A stretch of 64,000 nucleotides of DNA from an uncultured Oscillospiraceae bacterium (lineage in GTDB: Bacteria > Bacillota > Clostridia > Oscillospirales > Ruminococcaceae). The position numbers were made by a program, and so were the translations under genes. The notes under the pieces are model-generated. The model saw nothing but the letters and a program-made list of their open reading frames with translations. It was not told the DNA's origin and did no database searches. Positions 25,915 through 34,514 of this stretch are shown one piece after another; the first letter of the stretch is position 1, and every line of letters starts with the position of its first letter. The stretch covers positions 33,193 to 97,192 of the forward strand of contig CAJTZM010000009.1 in the NCBI GenBank assembly GCA_910583935.1, written 5' to 3'.

Positions 25915-25975
25915 CTGATTCCGAGCCCTTTCACGCCATTTCGACAAAAGACTACAGGGAGAATGTCGGAATCAG
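25915..25975. promoter_or_regulatory. Spo0A box inside a 10-bp inverted repeat
   Basis: The minus strand reads TTTTGTCGAAA at 25949-25939, a full match to the 0A-box consensus TTGTCGAA. It is enclosed by a perfect inverted repeat, CTGATTCCGA (25915-25924) and TCGGAATCAG (25966-25975). The site lies between spo0A and the CotH gene, both on the minus strand, about 180 bases upstream of the spo0A ATG, so autoregulation is likely. The repeat itself has no T tail and is not an obvious terminator. Confidence 0.5.
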
Positions 25976-26063
25976 CAGAATTACCTTTGCCCAACCGCGC
26001 CGGCAGAGCAAAAAAACGATATACAGGGCCCCTTCCCATTCCAAAAAACCTGTCAGATTTTTC

Positions 26064-28106
26064 CTACCGGCGGCGGTATTTGGCGGCGCCCAGAACGGCC
26101 AGCCCCATCGCCAGCAGCAGCCCGCCCAAAATCGAAAGGCCTTTTACCCGGCTCCAGGAGGTCTGTTCCTTCTGACCGGAGGGGGACGAACCCTTCAGAG
26201 AAGCATTTTCTAAGAAAGGAGACGGCCGTCCCGACTGTATCGCACCGGAAAAAGCGGGATTTTCCGCAAGGTTCTGTTCGCCGTCCTGCTCCAAGGCCTC
26301 CCCTTGCTGCAGCGGCCCTTGTCCCTCTGCCTGGGGACCGGGCGTCTGCTCCTCCCCGTCCGGCAGTACATCCAAATCCGGAACGCCGGACGGGGATTCA
26401 TTAGAGCCCGCCGGTTCCGCCGGCGCAGAGCCGTCAGCCGGCCGTTCCGGACGCTGTCCGCCGGGGAAGCCGCCGAAGCTCTCTTCGCCTTTGGGCCGGC
26501 GTTCTTCTCCAAAACCGCCTCCCATCATGACCCCCATGACGGTCAAATCTATTTCCGAAGTGTCGAACAAAAGGGAGGGCGCCTGGGCCTGCTCCTCGTG
26601 GGTGGCGGGGATCTCACCCGCCAGCTGCCCTAAAACGCTTTCGGCCCTTAGCTGTACTGTCCGGTACAGCATTCGCGCCGCCGTGTCATATTCCTCGCCG
26701 GTGTAAAAGGCGGTGGGATCCGCCGCAGCCAACGAATCAAGCTGAACGCGGACAGTTTGATAAAACGCTTCGAACCGGCTGCCGTTTACATATTCCTGCG
26801 CCAGCTGTTTTAAATAGGCATGGTATTTTTCCCGGTATTCCTCCCGGTTTAAAATCGCCATAAAAAACTGCCGGTCATCGGCGGATACGCCGGAGGAAAA
26901 GGGGGTGTCCACCGGGAAATGGACGACAGAGGCGGCGTCTCCGGACCCGAAGCCCCCAAAGGCCAGATTATAATCCCAGGGGACCAGGCTCAGCTGCCCG
27001 TTCTTTTCATAGAGATAATAGTTGTGTGCCATGCTCCCGGTAAGTCCGTCCAGATTAACCACAAAGGTCTGCACCGCCAGATACCGAAGCACCCGGTCCA
27101 CGTCCATCGACTCAGCCAAATCAGTCCCCGCGCTGATATTTTTTAAGGCCTGGACCACCCGCTTATGGTCGCTTTTTTTGCTGGAAAACACCTGCGAATC
27201 CCAGATCACCGAATAATCCTCCAGCTCATCTCCCACATAATTGAGCGCGGCTGCGCGGCCAGAAGAGCCGCCCATCTCCCCAAACAAGCCCCGTTCCGGT
27301 GAAAAATCTCCCGGAACGCCTTGTGAAAAAGGCGGACCCTCTTCCCCGTCAGGCGGCTGACCACCTTGCGGAAGATCCCCGCCGGCAGGGGAACCGCCTT
27401 CCAGCCCGGATGGATCCTTCTGGTTGGAAGCCAGCCATTCACTGAAGCTGTCCGGATCTACCTGCTCCATTTTTCCGGGACCGCCCACTTCCATGCTGTC
27501 CGGCTTATACAGCTTGCCGTAATGGGTGCCGTAATTGCGCAGGGCGAAGGACTCCTCCACCGCCTCCAGTGCCAGATATACCCCCCAGTATTCCCCGTTG
27601 ACTGAAATTTTGGCGTAGGAACAAAGGCTGGCGGGAACCTCTAAAAAGGAGAACATATCGTAAACAACCGCTTCTTTCATCATGGTCGCGTCGGCATAGT
27701 TGTTGTTAAGCACCAGCTTATCCAGCCCGTGACAGGTCTGCCCCTCCACATATTCATCGAATTTTATCTTAAAGCTGTACCGGTCCGAGCCGCTGGCGGC
27801 CACCATCGAAAGGCTGGTATTCCCTTTAGCGCGGATGCCCACCCGATAGTAGCTTTCCCCGTTCACCGTGATGTCGCAGCAATAGTATGTTTCCGAAACC
27901 GCCATGTCTAAAAGCTCCTGCCACTGGTCCGGATCCATTTGGATCTCCACTGTCATCACCTGCCCGGAGCCGAAGAGCTCCTGCTGGTAGGACAGAGAAA
28001 CGCCGGACGAAAAACGGCCGGAAAAAGCGGTGAAAATCCCCAGCGCCAGCACCGCCAGCAGCACCGCCGCCAAAATGACTCTGTCCGTCCATCGGTTTGT
28101 TGTCAT
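26064..28106 (-). CDS. cotH: CotH family spore coat protein kinase, membrane anchored
   Basis: A 680-residue CotH-type kinase. An N-terminal membrane segment (residues about 8-28) is followed by the CotH kinase domain: GIRAKGNTSL, KIKFDEYVEG, GLDKLVLNNNYADATMMKEAVVYDMF and YYLYEKNGQLSLVPWDYNLAFGGF, the last with the metal-binding aspartate. A Gly/Pro/Glu-rich low-complexity insert lies near residues 235-290, and the C-terminal third is a Pro/Gly/Glu-rich linker ending in a second membrane helix and KYRRR. The end suggests extracytoplasmic display. It is last in an operon with DUF4956 and VTC-domain proteins. ATG at 28106 follows GGGGGGA. Confidence 0.88.
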   Translation of the reverse strand: MTTNRWTDRVILAAVLLAVLALGIFTAFSGRFSSGVSLSYQQELFGSGQVMTVEIQMDPDQWQELLDMAVSETYYCCDITVNGESYYRVGIRAKGNTSLSMVAASGSDRYSFKIKFDEYVEGQTCHGLDKLVLNNNYADATMMKEAVVYDMFSFLEVPASLCSYAKISVNGEYWGVYLALEAVEESFALRNYGTHYGKLYKPDSMEVGGPGKMEQVDPDSFSEWLASNQKDPSGLEGGSPAGGDLPQGGQPPDGEEGPPFSQGVPGDFSPERGLFGEMGGSSGRAAALNYVGDELEDYSVIWDSQVFSSKKSDHKRVVQALKNISAGTDLAESMDVDRVLRYLAVQTFVVNLDGLTGSMAHNYYLYEKNGQLSLVPWDYNLAFGGFGSGDAASVVHFPVDTPFSSGVSADDRQFFMAILNREEYREKYHAYLKQLAQEYVNGSRFEAFYQTVRVQLDSLAAADPTAFYTGEEYDTAARMLYRTVQLRAESVLGQLAGEIPATHEEQAQAPSLLFDTSEIDLTVMGVMMGGGFGEERRPKGEESFGGFPGGQRPERPADGSAPAEPAGSNESPSGVPDLDVLPDGEEQTPGPQAEGQGPLQQGEALEQDGEQNLAENPAFSGAIQSGRPSPFLENASLKGSSPSGQKEQTSWSRVKGLSILGGLLLAMGLAVLGAAKYRRR

Positions 28107-28121
28107 GGGTTTTCCCCCCAA

Positions 28122-28793
28122 TCAGGACATATATTCGCCGTTGTAGCTGCAAAGGGTTGCGCTCTGCACCCCTTCCACCGCGCCGATTGCATGGAGAAAC
28201 TCGGTGGAAGCATCCCGCAGCTTCAGCTCCACCGAAAGCTCTATCCCATTTTGGCTTATGGTTTTGGCCTTGACCTTGCTGCGGCAGCCGGCATTTTTTA
28301 AAAGATCCATGGCGCCGCTTTCCGCTTTTTCGTTTTCACAGCGCAGCACCAGCATGTAAGGGTCGTCGCCGTACCGGCGGTTGGCCAGCAAAAAAAGCAT
28401 CCCGCCGATAATCAGCGATCCGATCACCGCCAGCGGGATCATCCCCGCGCCGATGACAATTCCGGCGGCCAGCGCCCAGAACAAAAAGACAATTTCCACC
28501 GGCTCCTTGATCGCCGCGCGGAACCGAACGATGGACAAAGCGCCCACCATGCCCAGAGAGAGCACCACGTTGGAGGTGACCGCCATAATCACCAGCGTGG
28601 TGACCATCGTAAGGCCCACCAGGGTCAGCGCAAGTCCCGCAGAATACAGGATGCCGGTTAAGGTCTTTTTATAGACCAAATAGATGAAAAGGCCCACCAC
28701 CAGGGAAAAAATCAAACCGATCAGGGTATCTAAAACCGAGAATTCCGCAACGCTCTCTAAAAAGCTGGATTTAAAAATATCATTGAAGCTCAT
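28122..28793 (-). CDS. DUF4956 membrane protein
   Basis: A 223-residue protein with four or so membrane helices in its first 150 residues, including GMVGALSIVRFRAAIKEPVEIVFLFWALAAGI, the typical DUF4956 signature. The C-terminal 70 residues form a soluble alpha/beta domain (DDPYMLVLRCENEKAESGAMDLL). The biochemical role is unknown. It is sandwiched between a VTC-domain gene upstream and cotH downstream on the same strand, a recurring trio in Firmicutes and actinobacteria. RBS GCGGAAAGGA precedes the ATG. Confidence 0.88.
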   Translation of the reverse strand: MSFNDIFKSSFLESVAEFSVLDTLIGLIFSLVVGLFIYLVYKKTLTGILYSAGLALTLVGLTMVTTLVIMAVTSNVVLSLGMVGALSIVRFRAAIKEPVEIVFLFWALAAGIVIGAGMIPLAVIGSLIIGGMLFLLANRRYGDDPYMLVLRCENEKAESGAMDLLKNAGCRSKVKAKTISQNGIELSVELKLRDASTEFLHAIGAVEGVQSATLCSYNGEYMS

Positions 28794-28872
28794 AAAAAAA
28801 TCCTTTCCGCCGTTTACACGGTTTTATTATTTTCGAAAACGCCGAGAGGGGCCTTTGTCCTCAACCACAAGA

Positions 28873-29562
28873 CTACAAAAACGCCCGGCATGCAGCGTAC
28901 TTGGAAAAGGCGCCGGTCCGGACCACCCCCAGTTGCAGAGCGTCGGCGATGAAGGAGGGCAAAAATCCGTCGTACTTCACCTCCAGGATCATGCGCCCGG
29001 CGGGCATGACCGAGACCGCCGCCAAGGGCGGGCGCAAAAATTCCGTGCCGGACAAGCCGCTTTGCAGATCCATATCAAAGGTCACCCGCACATTTCCCGC
29101 CGGATAGACATACGGCTCCCGTAGATAGGATACCAGCGCTTTGGGCCGCAGGAGCTGGCTTTTCATCCGAAAATCCAGCTCCTGCAAAAGCGGATGGGCC
29201 TGCGGCGGCAGCCAATCCGCATCTCCCGCCAGCAGCCGGGCACAGTCCTGGGGCAGAATCCGGCAGCCGGTTTTTAAACAAAGCCCGCCGATCTTTTGCT
29301 TTTTTTCCAAAAACAGGTTTTGCCGGTCGTCATTGTACCGCCGCAGACGGAATTTTTCCCGACGGTTCACCCCGTCTTTCTTTTCCCGCAGCGCCTTATC
29401 GCAGCAATTGTCAAAATACAAGCTGTGGATTTGGTACCGCCCGTCTGTAAGGGCGTGGGGATCCTTCTGCATCACGGCGGACAGACGCATTCTGAGAGTC
29501 TGGTAGGAAAAAAGGTCTATTTCGTACTTTTGCTCATGCCGGAAATGCTTTTCGTTTTTCAT
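28873..29562 (-). CDS. VTC-domain polyphosphate polymerase-like protein
   Basis: A 229-residue VTC/CYTH-type tunnel-fold protein. The basic and acidic residues of the tunnel are visible in FRHEQKYEID, YQIHSLYFDN, REKFRLRRYNDD, LFLEKKQKI, LRPKALVSYLREPY, VRVTFDMDLQSG and MILEVKYDG. In yeast Vtc4 this fold makes polyphosphate from ATP; the bacterial versions next to CotH and DUF4956 are not characterised. A role in phosphate transfer onto coat or surface proteins together with CotH is inference. RBS AAAGGAGGAAG precedes the ATG; it is the first gene of the operon. Confidence 0.88.
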   Translation of the reverse strand: MKNEKHFRHEQKYEIDLFSYQTLRMRLSAVMQKDPHALTDGRYQIHSLYFDNCCDKALREKKDGVNRREKFRLRRYNDDRQNLFLEKKQKIGGLCLKTGCRILPQDCARLLAGDADWLPPQAHPLLQELDFRMKSQLLRPKALVSYLREPYVYPAGNVRVTFDMDLQSGLSGTEFLRPPLAAVSVMPAGRMILEVKYDGFLPSFIADALQLGVVRTGAFSKYAACRAFL

Positions 29563-29687
29563 CTGTCTTCCTCCTTTCTGGCCCTATCTTACGAGAGGAT
29601 TGTAACGGACGAAAAAACGAAATTTGAAAAAATATCCCTTTTCCCTTGAATTTCTTGTTCACAAATGAAAGCCCGTATCCAAACAGC

Positions 29688-29719
29688 AAAGGGCCGGAAC
29701 CTTTTGGTTCCAGCCCTTT
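29688..29719 (-). terminator. Probable terminator of the Bce transporter operon
   Basis: A 14-base arm (AAAGGGCCGGAACC, 29688-29701) pairs with 29706-29719 with one mismatch and a 4-base loop, 20 bases past the BceB-like stop. The T tail is weak. Confidence 0.6.
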
Positions 29720-29738
29720 GACCCCAAAGCGAGGCTCT

Positions 29739-31703
29739 TTATTTTGCCTGCACGATTCGGTAATAGGTTTTAGAGGTTTTGTGATAAACAGCGTAATATA
29801 CCATTCCAAAGAGCAGTACCGCGCCGGCGGTGCAGCCCAAAAACAGCGGCTGATTGGCCATATTAAAGGCCAAAAGCAGCTTGCACAGCACGGGAAAAGC
29901 CACCGCGATATGCACCACCGCCATCCCCAGCGGGAGAAAGAAGACCAGCAGGACCTGCTTGTTAATGGTGCTTCGAATTTCCCGATCGCTCAGCCCAACG
30001 TTGCGCATGATGCGAAATCGACCATGATCGTCAAAGCCCTCGGTGATCTGTTTATAGTAGATGATCAACACCGTCGCGATCATAAATAGGCAGATAAAGA
30101 AGATCCCCACAAACAAAAGGCTGCCGTAAATCTGGTAAAAATTCTCTCGAGCCGTTTGGGCGGTTTCGGTCCGTAACAGCCGGGGGACCGACCCCAGCAA
30201 ATCCTCCCGCAGGGTAGCGTAATATTCCGCCGGCGCCTCCCCTGAAAGATCATAGTAATAGTAGTACAAAAGGTGGTACCGCCCGCCGTCCATTCCCTCC
30301 ATTTGCTGGACCAGTCTCTCCAGGTGGGAAAGGTCCGGCAAAACCGCCAGCGCGCCGGGATAGCTGCTGAGCCGCCCTAGACAGGAGGGCATTTCCACCC
30401 GCTCCCGGATTTTATAGGCGGTTCCCTCCAGCCAGATCCGGTCGGTGTCTACCTGCATCTGGGATACCGCCAGCAGCGTCTCGTCCTGCGAAAGCTCCAG
30501 CTGTGTTCCCATCATACGATTGTAGTCATCCAGGGGGATCACATTCACCTCGTACACCGAACCGCTGTAGACCGACGAAGCCAAAAAGCTGCCGTCATGA
30601 TACCCGGCTGGATAGTTGAGACTCGCATATCCCACCTCGTTTTGCAGCGATATTCCGTAGCCTTGGGCATGCCGGCGGCAGGCTTCGACCAGCTCAGGAC
30701 CGCTTTTTTCCGTTTCGATTAAGCAGCTGGTCATCATCTGCCGGGGATACTGGACCCGTAGAATGTCCTCCTCGCCCAAAAACAGGCTGACGGTAGAGGA
30801 AAGGGTGACCAGCACACAGGTGGAAAGAATACAGATGTTGGCAAGGCCAACGGCGTTCTGCTTCATCCGATACAGCATACCCGAAATCGAAATAAAATTC
30901 TTTGGCTGATAGTAAAAGCCCTTGTTTTTCCGCAAAAGCTTTAAAAAAAGAATGCTGCCGGCCACAAATAAACAGTAGGTGCCCAAAATGACCAGAAACA
31001 CCGCGGGGAAGAAGAAGGAGACCGCATCGGAGGGGGACTGGACGGTAAGAGCCAGCAGATACCCGCCGCCCAGCGTCAAGAATCCCAGCAGCGCAACGGC
31101 CCATTTGGTTTTCGGCTCCCGCTCCCCCTCCTTTTCGCTTCGCAAAAGCGCGATGGGATCGGTGCGGCAAACGCTTACCACGTCGTAGCACAACAGAAGA
31201 AAAAATCCGATTCCAAATAAAACCACCGTTGCGGCTACCTCCCCAAAGGGGATCTGAAACTGCAAGGCCGCCGGCAATCCCACAATCTTCAGCAAAAGCA
31301 AGAACAAAAGCTGGCCGGAAAGTGCGCCGAATAAAATCCCGCACAGAATGCTGGCCGCCCCGGCAAAGAGCACCTCCCAGATCATCACCAGGCAGATGTG
31401 CCGCTTTTCCATGCCCAGAATGCTGTAAAGGCCAAATTCCTTCTTGCGCCGCTTCATAATAAAGCTGTTCACATAAAACAAAATCGCCAAGGACAAGATC
31501 CCGCAGATCCAGGAGCTTAGCTGAAGCATTGCACCCATGATTTCCCTGCCGCCGGCGCTGCTGGCGGTCACCATAGAGAAAACCGAGCGAAGGCTGTAAA
31601 ACAGCATGACGATTAAAGAGCTAGCCAACAGATACGGCAGATAGATGTTTTTGTTGTTACGGATGTTCATCAAAGCAAGCCTTGCATAAAAATGTCTATT
31701 CAA
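29739..31703 (-). CDS. BceB-type ABC transporter permease (FtsX fold)
   Basis: A 654-residue permease with ten predicted membrane helices in a 1+3+2+4-like pattern: an N-terminal helix after MNIRNNKNIYLPYLLAS, three helices near 55-190, two near 200-270, then a large extracytoplasmic domain (about 300-520), and four C-terminal helices. This is the BceB architecture, where the big external loop senses peptide antibiotics such as bacitracin or lantibiotics. The start TTG at 31703 overlaps the end of the ATPase gene by 8 bases and has GGGAGGGAAAG before it. Confidence 0.88.
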   Translation of the reverse strand: MNRHFYARLALMNIRNNKNIYLPYLLASSLIVMLFYSLRSVFSMVTASSAGGREIMGAMLQLSSWICGILSLAILFYVNSFIMKRRKKEFGLYSILGMEKRHICLVMIWEVLFAGAASILCGILFGALSGQLLFLLLLKIVGLPAALQFQIPFGEVAATVVLFGIGFFLLLCYDVVSVCRTDPIALLRSEKEGEREPKTKWAVALLGFLTLGGGYLLALTVQSPSDAVSFFFPAVFLVILGTYCLFVAGSILFLKLLRKNKGFYYQPKNFISISGMLYRMKQNAVGLANICILSTCVLVTLSSTVSLFLGEEDILRVQYPRQMMTSCLIETEKSGPELVEACRRHAQGYGISLQNEVGYASLNYPAGYHDGSFLASSVYSGSVYEVNVIPLDDYNRMMGTQLELSQDETLLAVSQMQVDTDRIWLEGTAYKIRERVEMPSCLGRLSSYPGALAVLPDLSHLERLVQQMEGMDGGRYHLLYYYYYDLSGEAPAEYYATLREDLLGSVPRLLRTETAQTARENFYQIYGSLLFVGIFFICLFMIATVLIIYYKQITEGFDDHGRFRIMRNVGLSDREIRSTINKQVLLVFFLPLGMAVVHIAVAFPVLCKLLLAFNMANQPLFLGCTAGAVLLFGMVYYAVYHKTSKTYYRIVQAK

Positions 31704-32463
31704 GCTCTTTCCCTCCCGTCGCCAGCACCGTAAGGGTTTGGGCAATCTGCTGGTACATCTCCTCATTGCGCATCCCGCCCTTGTGCAGCTGATGGTAGAC
31801 CACGCCGTCCTTGATGAACAGCACCCGCCCCGCGTGGCTGGCCGCCCGGGCGGAATGGGTAACCATCAAAATGGTTTGGCCCTCCTCGTTGATCTGCTGG
31901 AAAAACTCCAAAAGACTGCCGGTGGCCTTGGAGTCCAAAGCGCCGGTAGGCTCATCCGCCAGCACCAGCTTAGGCCAGGTGATCAGCGCCCGAGCCACCG
32001 CTACCCGCTGCTTCTGCCCGCCGGAAATCTCATACGGAAACTTTTCCAGCAGCTCAAAAATCCCCAGCTTTTGGGCCACGGGGATCAGTCGTTTTTCCAT
32101 TTCCGGATAGCTTTTTCGCGCCAGCACCAGCGGCAATAAAATATTGTCCTTTACCGAAAAGGTGTCCAAAAGATTAAAATCCTGGAATACAAAGCCCAGG
32201 TTGTCCCGGCGAAAGGCCGCCATCTGCCCATCCGGGATGCGCGCCGTGTCCTTGCCGTCCAACAGCACCTGCCCGCCGGTGGGCTTATCCAGCGCTGCCA
32301 GAATATTCAAAAGGGTGGTCTTGCCGGAGCCGGATTCGCCCATAATGGCTACATACTCCCCCTGCTCCACCGAAAAATTCACGTCGGCCAACGCCTGGAC
32401 CTGGTTCGCCCCAAACCGGGCCGTATAAATTTTTTTGACATTTCGCACCTCTAATAGCGTCAT
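31696..32463 (-). CDS. BceA-type ABC transporter ATP-binding protein
   Basis: A 255-residue ATPase of the MacB/BceA class. Walker A GESGSGKTT, Q-loop GFVFQDFNLLDTF, signature ISGGQKQRVAVARAL, Walker B LVLADEPTGALDSK and switch His MVTHSARAASHA are all intact. It pairs with the BceB-like permease and probably with the adjacent BceS-like kinase to sense and detoxify cell-wall-active peptides. The ATG at 32463 follows AGGGAGGAG. A BceR-type binding site lies about 100 bases upstream. Confidence 0.92.
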   Translation of the reverse strand: MTLLEVRNVKKIYTARFGANQVQALADVNFSVEQGEYVAIMGESGSGKTTLLNILAALDKPTGGQVLLDGKDTARIPDGQMAAFRRDNLGFVFQDFNLLDTFSVKDNILLPLVLARKSYPEMEKRLIPVAQKLGIFELLEKFPYEISGGQKQRVAVARALITWPKLVLADEPTGALDSKATGSLLEFFQQINEEGQTILMVTHSARAASHAGRVLFIKDGVVYHQLHKGGMRNEEMYQQIAQTLTVLATGGKELE

Positions 32464-32501
32464 GGCTGCTCCTCCCTGCAAATAAATTTTCTCTTTTTTT
32501 A

Positions 32502-32575
32502 AGTATAGAGGGAAAATCCCCGCCATTCCATCGACCTAGCTTACATTTGGCCGCTTGTTCCTTACAGTTTTGTAA
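32502..32575 (-). promoter_or_regulatory. BceR-type operator and promoter of the transporter genes
   Basis: TTACA-GTTT-TGTAA at 32562-32575 matches the known BceR-like site (TnACA-N4-TGTAA). On the minus strand a -10 TATACT (32507-32502) lies downstream, with no good -35 box, as is usual for response-regulator-activated Bce promoters. Confidence 0.7.
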
Positions 32576-32586
32576 GGATAGGCGCT

Positions 32587-33570
32587 TTAGTCCGTCTCCA
32601 GCTCTTGCCGGGAAAGGTCGATGGTCACCGTCGTTCCACCGCCTGGGGCCGACTGGACGGCAATTGAATGGCCCAGCATATGAAGCGCTCTTTTGCAAAG
32701 ATTCAGTCCCACGCCGGTGGAGCGGGACTGCCCATGTCCGTTGCCGCCGGTGTACCCCCATTCGAAAATCCGGGGCAGATCCTCCTGACTGATCCCGACG
32801 CCCGTATCCCGAACATACAGCTTCCCCTGCCCGCTCCAGATAAAAACGCCGCCGGATGGGGTGTATTTCACCGCGTTGCTCAAAAGCTGGACTAAGGCGA
32901 ACCGAAGCCATTTTGCGTCGGTGAGAACCGTTTCGGACAGGTCCCCCAAATCCAGGCGAAGCCGCTTATAAATAAACAGGACCGAAACCTCCTTCACCGC
33001 CTGGCTGACAATATCCCGCAGCCGGCAGCGGCACAAAACCAGGTCGGTAGAAGATGCGCTCAGCCGCTGGAATTGCAGCGCCATATCCACATACTGCCGC
33101 GCATGAAAAAGCTGCTGCTCTAAAAGCCCTTTGTCCGGCGTTTTCTCCTGTATCAAAAGATCGATGGCAGCCAGCGGCGTTTTCGCCTGATGGGACCAAA
33201 GGCTGTAGTAAAGGGCCGTATCCGCCTTTTCTCTCGCCGCTCTTTGCTGCTCCTCTCGGTAAAGTCTTTCCGCTTGCCATAGGATTTCCCAAAACAGCCG
33301 CTCGTCCAGGTCCCGCGCCTCCTCCAGACCGTCAGGACGGCAAAAAAACTGCGTCTTTTTTTCCGTTAATCTTCGAATCCGGCGGGAAAAACGCCAAAAG
33401 TCCACCGCCGCAAACAGGCAGAACAGCACCGCCATCAAAAGAACGGTGTATTGTACCGGTTCCATCGGCAACCCGTACAGCCAGCAGACCAAAGGCGGCA
33501 GCGAAAGCTGGAGCACCGCCAGCACAAGCCACCCTCTGCGGCTTTTGGCAAACTCCCAAAAAAGCCTCAT
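32587..33570 (-). CDS. Intramembrane-sensing histidine kinase, BceS-like
   Basis: A 327-residue kinase with two short N-terminal membrane helices (residues about 12-30 and 36-55) and almost no external loop, as in BceS. The phosphoacceptor motif is LWSHQAKTPLAAIDLL (His near 135), followed by the N box LLSNAVKYTPSGG, G1 DTGVGISQEDLPRIFEWGYTG and G2 GVGLNLCKR. BceS-type kinases receive their signal from the BceAB transporter. Its start overlaps the end of the regulator gene by 4 bases. Confidence 0.92.
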   Translation of the reverse strand: MRLFWEFAKSRRGWLVLAVLQLSLPPLVCWLYGLPMEPVQYTVLLMAVLFCLFAAVDFWRFSRRIRRLTEKKTQFFCRPDGLEEARDLDERLFWEILWQAERLYREEQQRAAREKADTALYYSLWSHQAKTPLAAIDLLIQEKTPDKGLLEQQLFHARQYVDMALQFQRLSASSTDLVLCRCRLRDIVSQAVKEVSVLFIYKRLRLDLGDLSETVLTDAKWLRFALVQLLSNAVKYTPSGGVFIWSGQGKLYVRDTGVGISQEDLPRIFEWGYTGGNGHGQSRSTGVGLNLCKRALHMLGHSIAVQSAPGGGTTVTIDLSRQELETD

Positions 33571-34247
33571 GCGCCAGCCCTCACAAAATAACCGATCCCC
33601 TTTTGGGTGCCGATAAACGGCCGTATCCCCGTCTGCTTAAGCTTTTTGCGCAGGCGAGCCACATTTACCGTCAGAGTGTTTTCGTCAATGAAGCTTTCGT
33701 CCTCCCATAGGCTTTTCATTATGCTCTCCCGCGGCACAATTTCCCCGCGGGATTCCAAAAGCAATTGCAGGATCAGACTCTCGTTTTTGGTCAGCTGGAC
33801 CTCTGCCTGTCCGCAGCAGACGATCCCCCGGCCGGTATTTAAAGAGATGTCCCCATACCGCACCAGCTCCTTGTGCGCGCCGAAGGAATAGGCGCGGCGC
33901 AGCATCGCCTGGATTTTCGCCAGCACCGCCTCCATACGAAAGGGCTTGGGGATCAGGTCATCTGCGCCCTCATTGACCGCCAGGACCAGATTGATTTCGT
34001 CGCCGGCGCCGGTTAAAAACAAAATCGGCGCCTGGCTGACCCGGCGGATCTCGCCGCACCAGTAAAAGCCGTCGAAAAACGGCAGAGAAACGTCCAGCAA
34101 TACCAGATGGGGCTGGTACGCCTCGAACTGGGCCAGAATATTTTGAAAATCCTGGACCAGCCATACCTGATAGCCCCGGTGGGAAAGCTGCCGCTCCAGC
34201 GCCTCTCCAAAAACCGGGTCGTCCTCGACGATGAAAATTTTATACAT
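33567..34247 (-). CDS. OmpR-family response regulator, BceR-like
   Basis: A 226-residue regulator. The receiver domain has IVEDDPVF at the start, phosphoacceptor Asp in LVLLDVSLPFFDG, Thr in PILFLTGAGD and Lys in DDLIPKPFRMEA. The C-terminal winged helix has ESIMKSLWEDESFIDENTLTVNVARLRKKL and a GTQKGIGYFV wing. It should bind the TTACA-N4-TGTAA site upstream of the ABC genes. RBS AAGGAGCGAG precedes the ATG; it is first in the regulator-kinase pair. Confidence 0.93.
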   Translation of the reverse strand: MYKIFIVEDDPVFGEALERQLSHRGYQVWLVQDFQNILAQFEAYQPHLVLLDVSLPFFDGFYWCGEIRRVSQAPILFLTGAGDEINLVLAVNEGADDLIPKPFRMEAVLAKIQAMLRRAYSFGAHKELVRYGDISLNTGRGIVCCGQAEVQLTKNESLILQLLLESRGEIVPRESIMKSLWEDESFIDENTLTVNVARLRKKLKQTGIRPFIGTQKGIGYFVRAGA

Positions 34248-34401
34248 GCTCTCGCTCCTTTGCGCCGGTATTTTCGCTGTCCTCTGCCGCCGGCAGAATA
34301 CTACTCCTCTTTTATAAACGACGGGACGAAAAAATTTTTGTCAAACAAAGCGCCGTCTTACCGGCCGCAGACCGTGTGAACTTTGCCGTTTCCAACTTCT
34401 G

Positions 34402-34430
34402 TTGTAAAACAAAACCGCAAAGGGTATAAT
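34402..34430 (+). promoter_or_regulatory. Consensus promoter facing a terminator
   Basis: TTGTAA (34402-34407), exactly 17 bases, TATAAT (34425-34430). The only thing downstream before the next terminator is about 70 bases with no ORF. Confidence 0.65.
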
Positions 34431-34436
34431 AGCGGC

Positions 34437-34510
34437 AGAATACCCATAGGCTCATGGCGGAAAAAGCACCGTTTTACAGCCAAATTACAGCTGTAAACGG
34501 TGCTTTTTTA
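34437..34510 (+). ncRNA. Candidate small RNA of about 70 nt
   Basis: The promoter at 34402-34430 predicts a start near 34437. The RNA would end in an 18-bp hairpin (34461-34479 with 34491-34508) followed by T's. The same hairpin terminates the phosphopantetheinyl transferase gene on the other strand, so transcription could be a by-product; but the promoter is too good to ignore. No ORF with an RBS lies inside. Confidence 0.35.
34461..34508. terminator. Bidirectional terminator
   Basis: Arms AAAAAGCACCGTTTTACAG (34461-34479) and 34491-34508 form a long stem with one imperfection, with A/T tails on both strands. It ends the phosphopantetheinyl transferase gene and the plus-strand unit from 34437. 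Confidence 0.9.
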
Positions 34511-34514
34511 ACGG

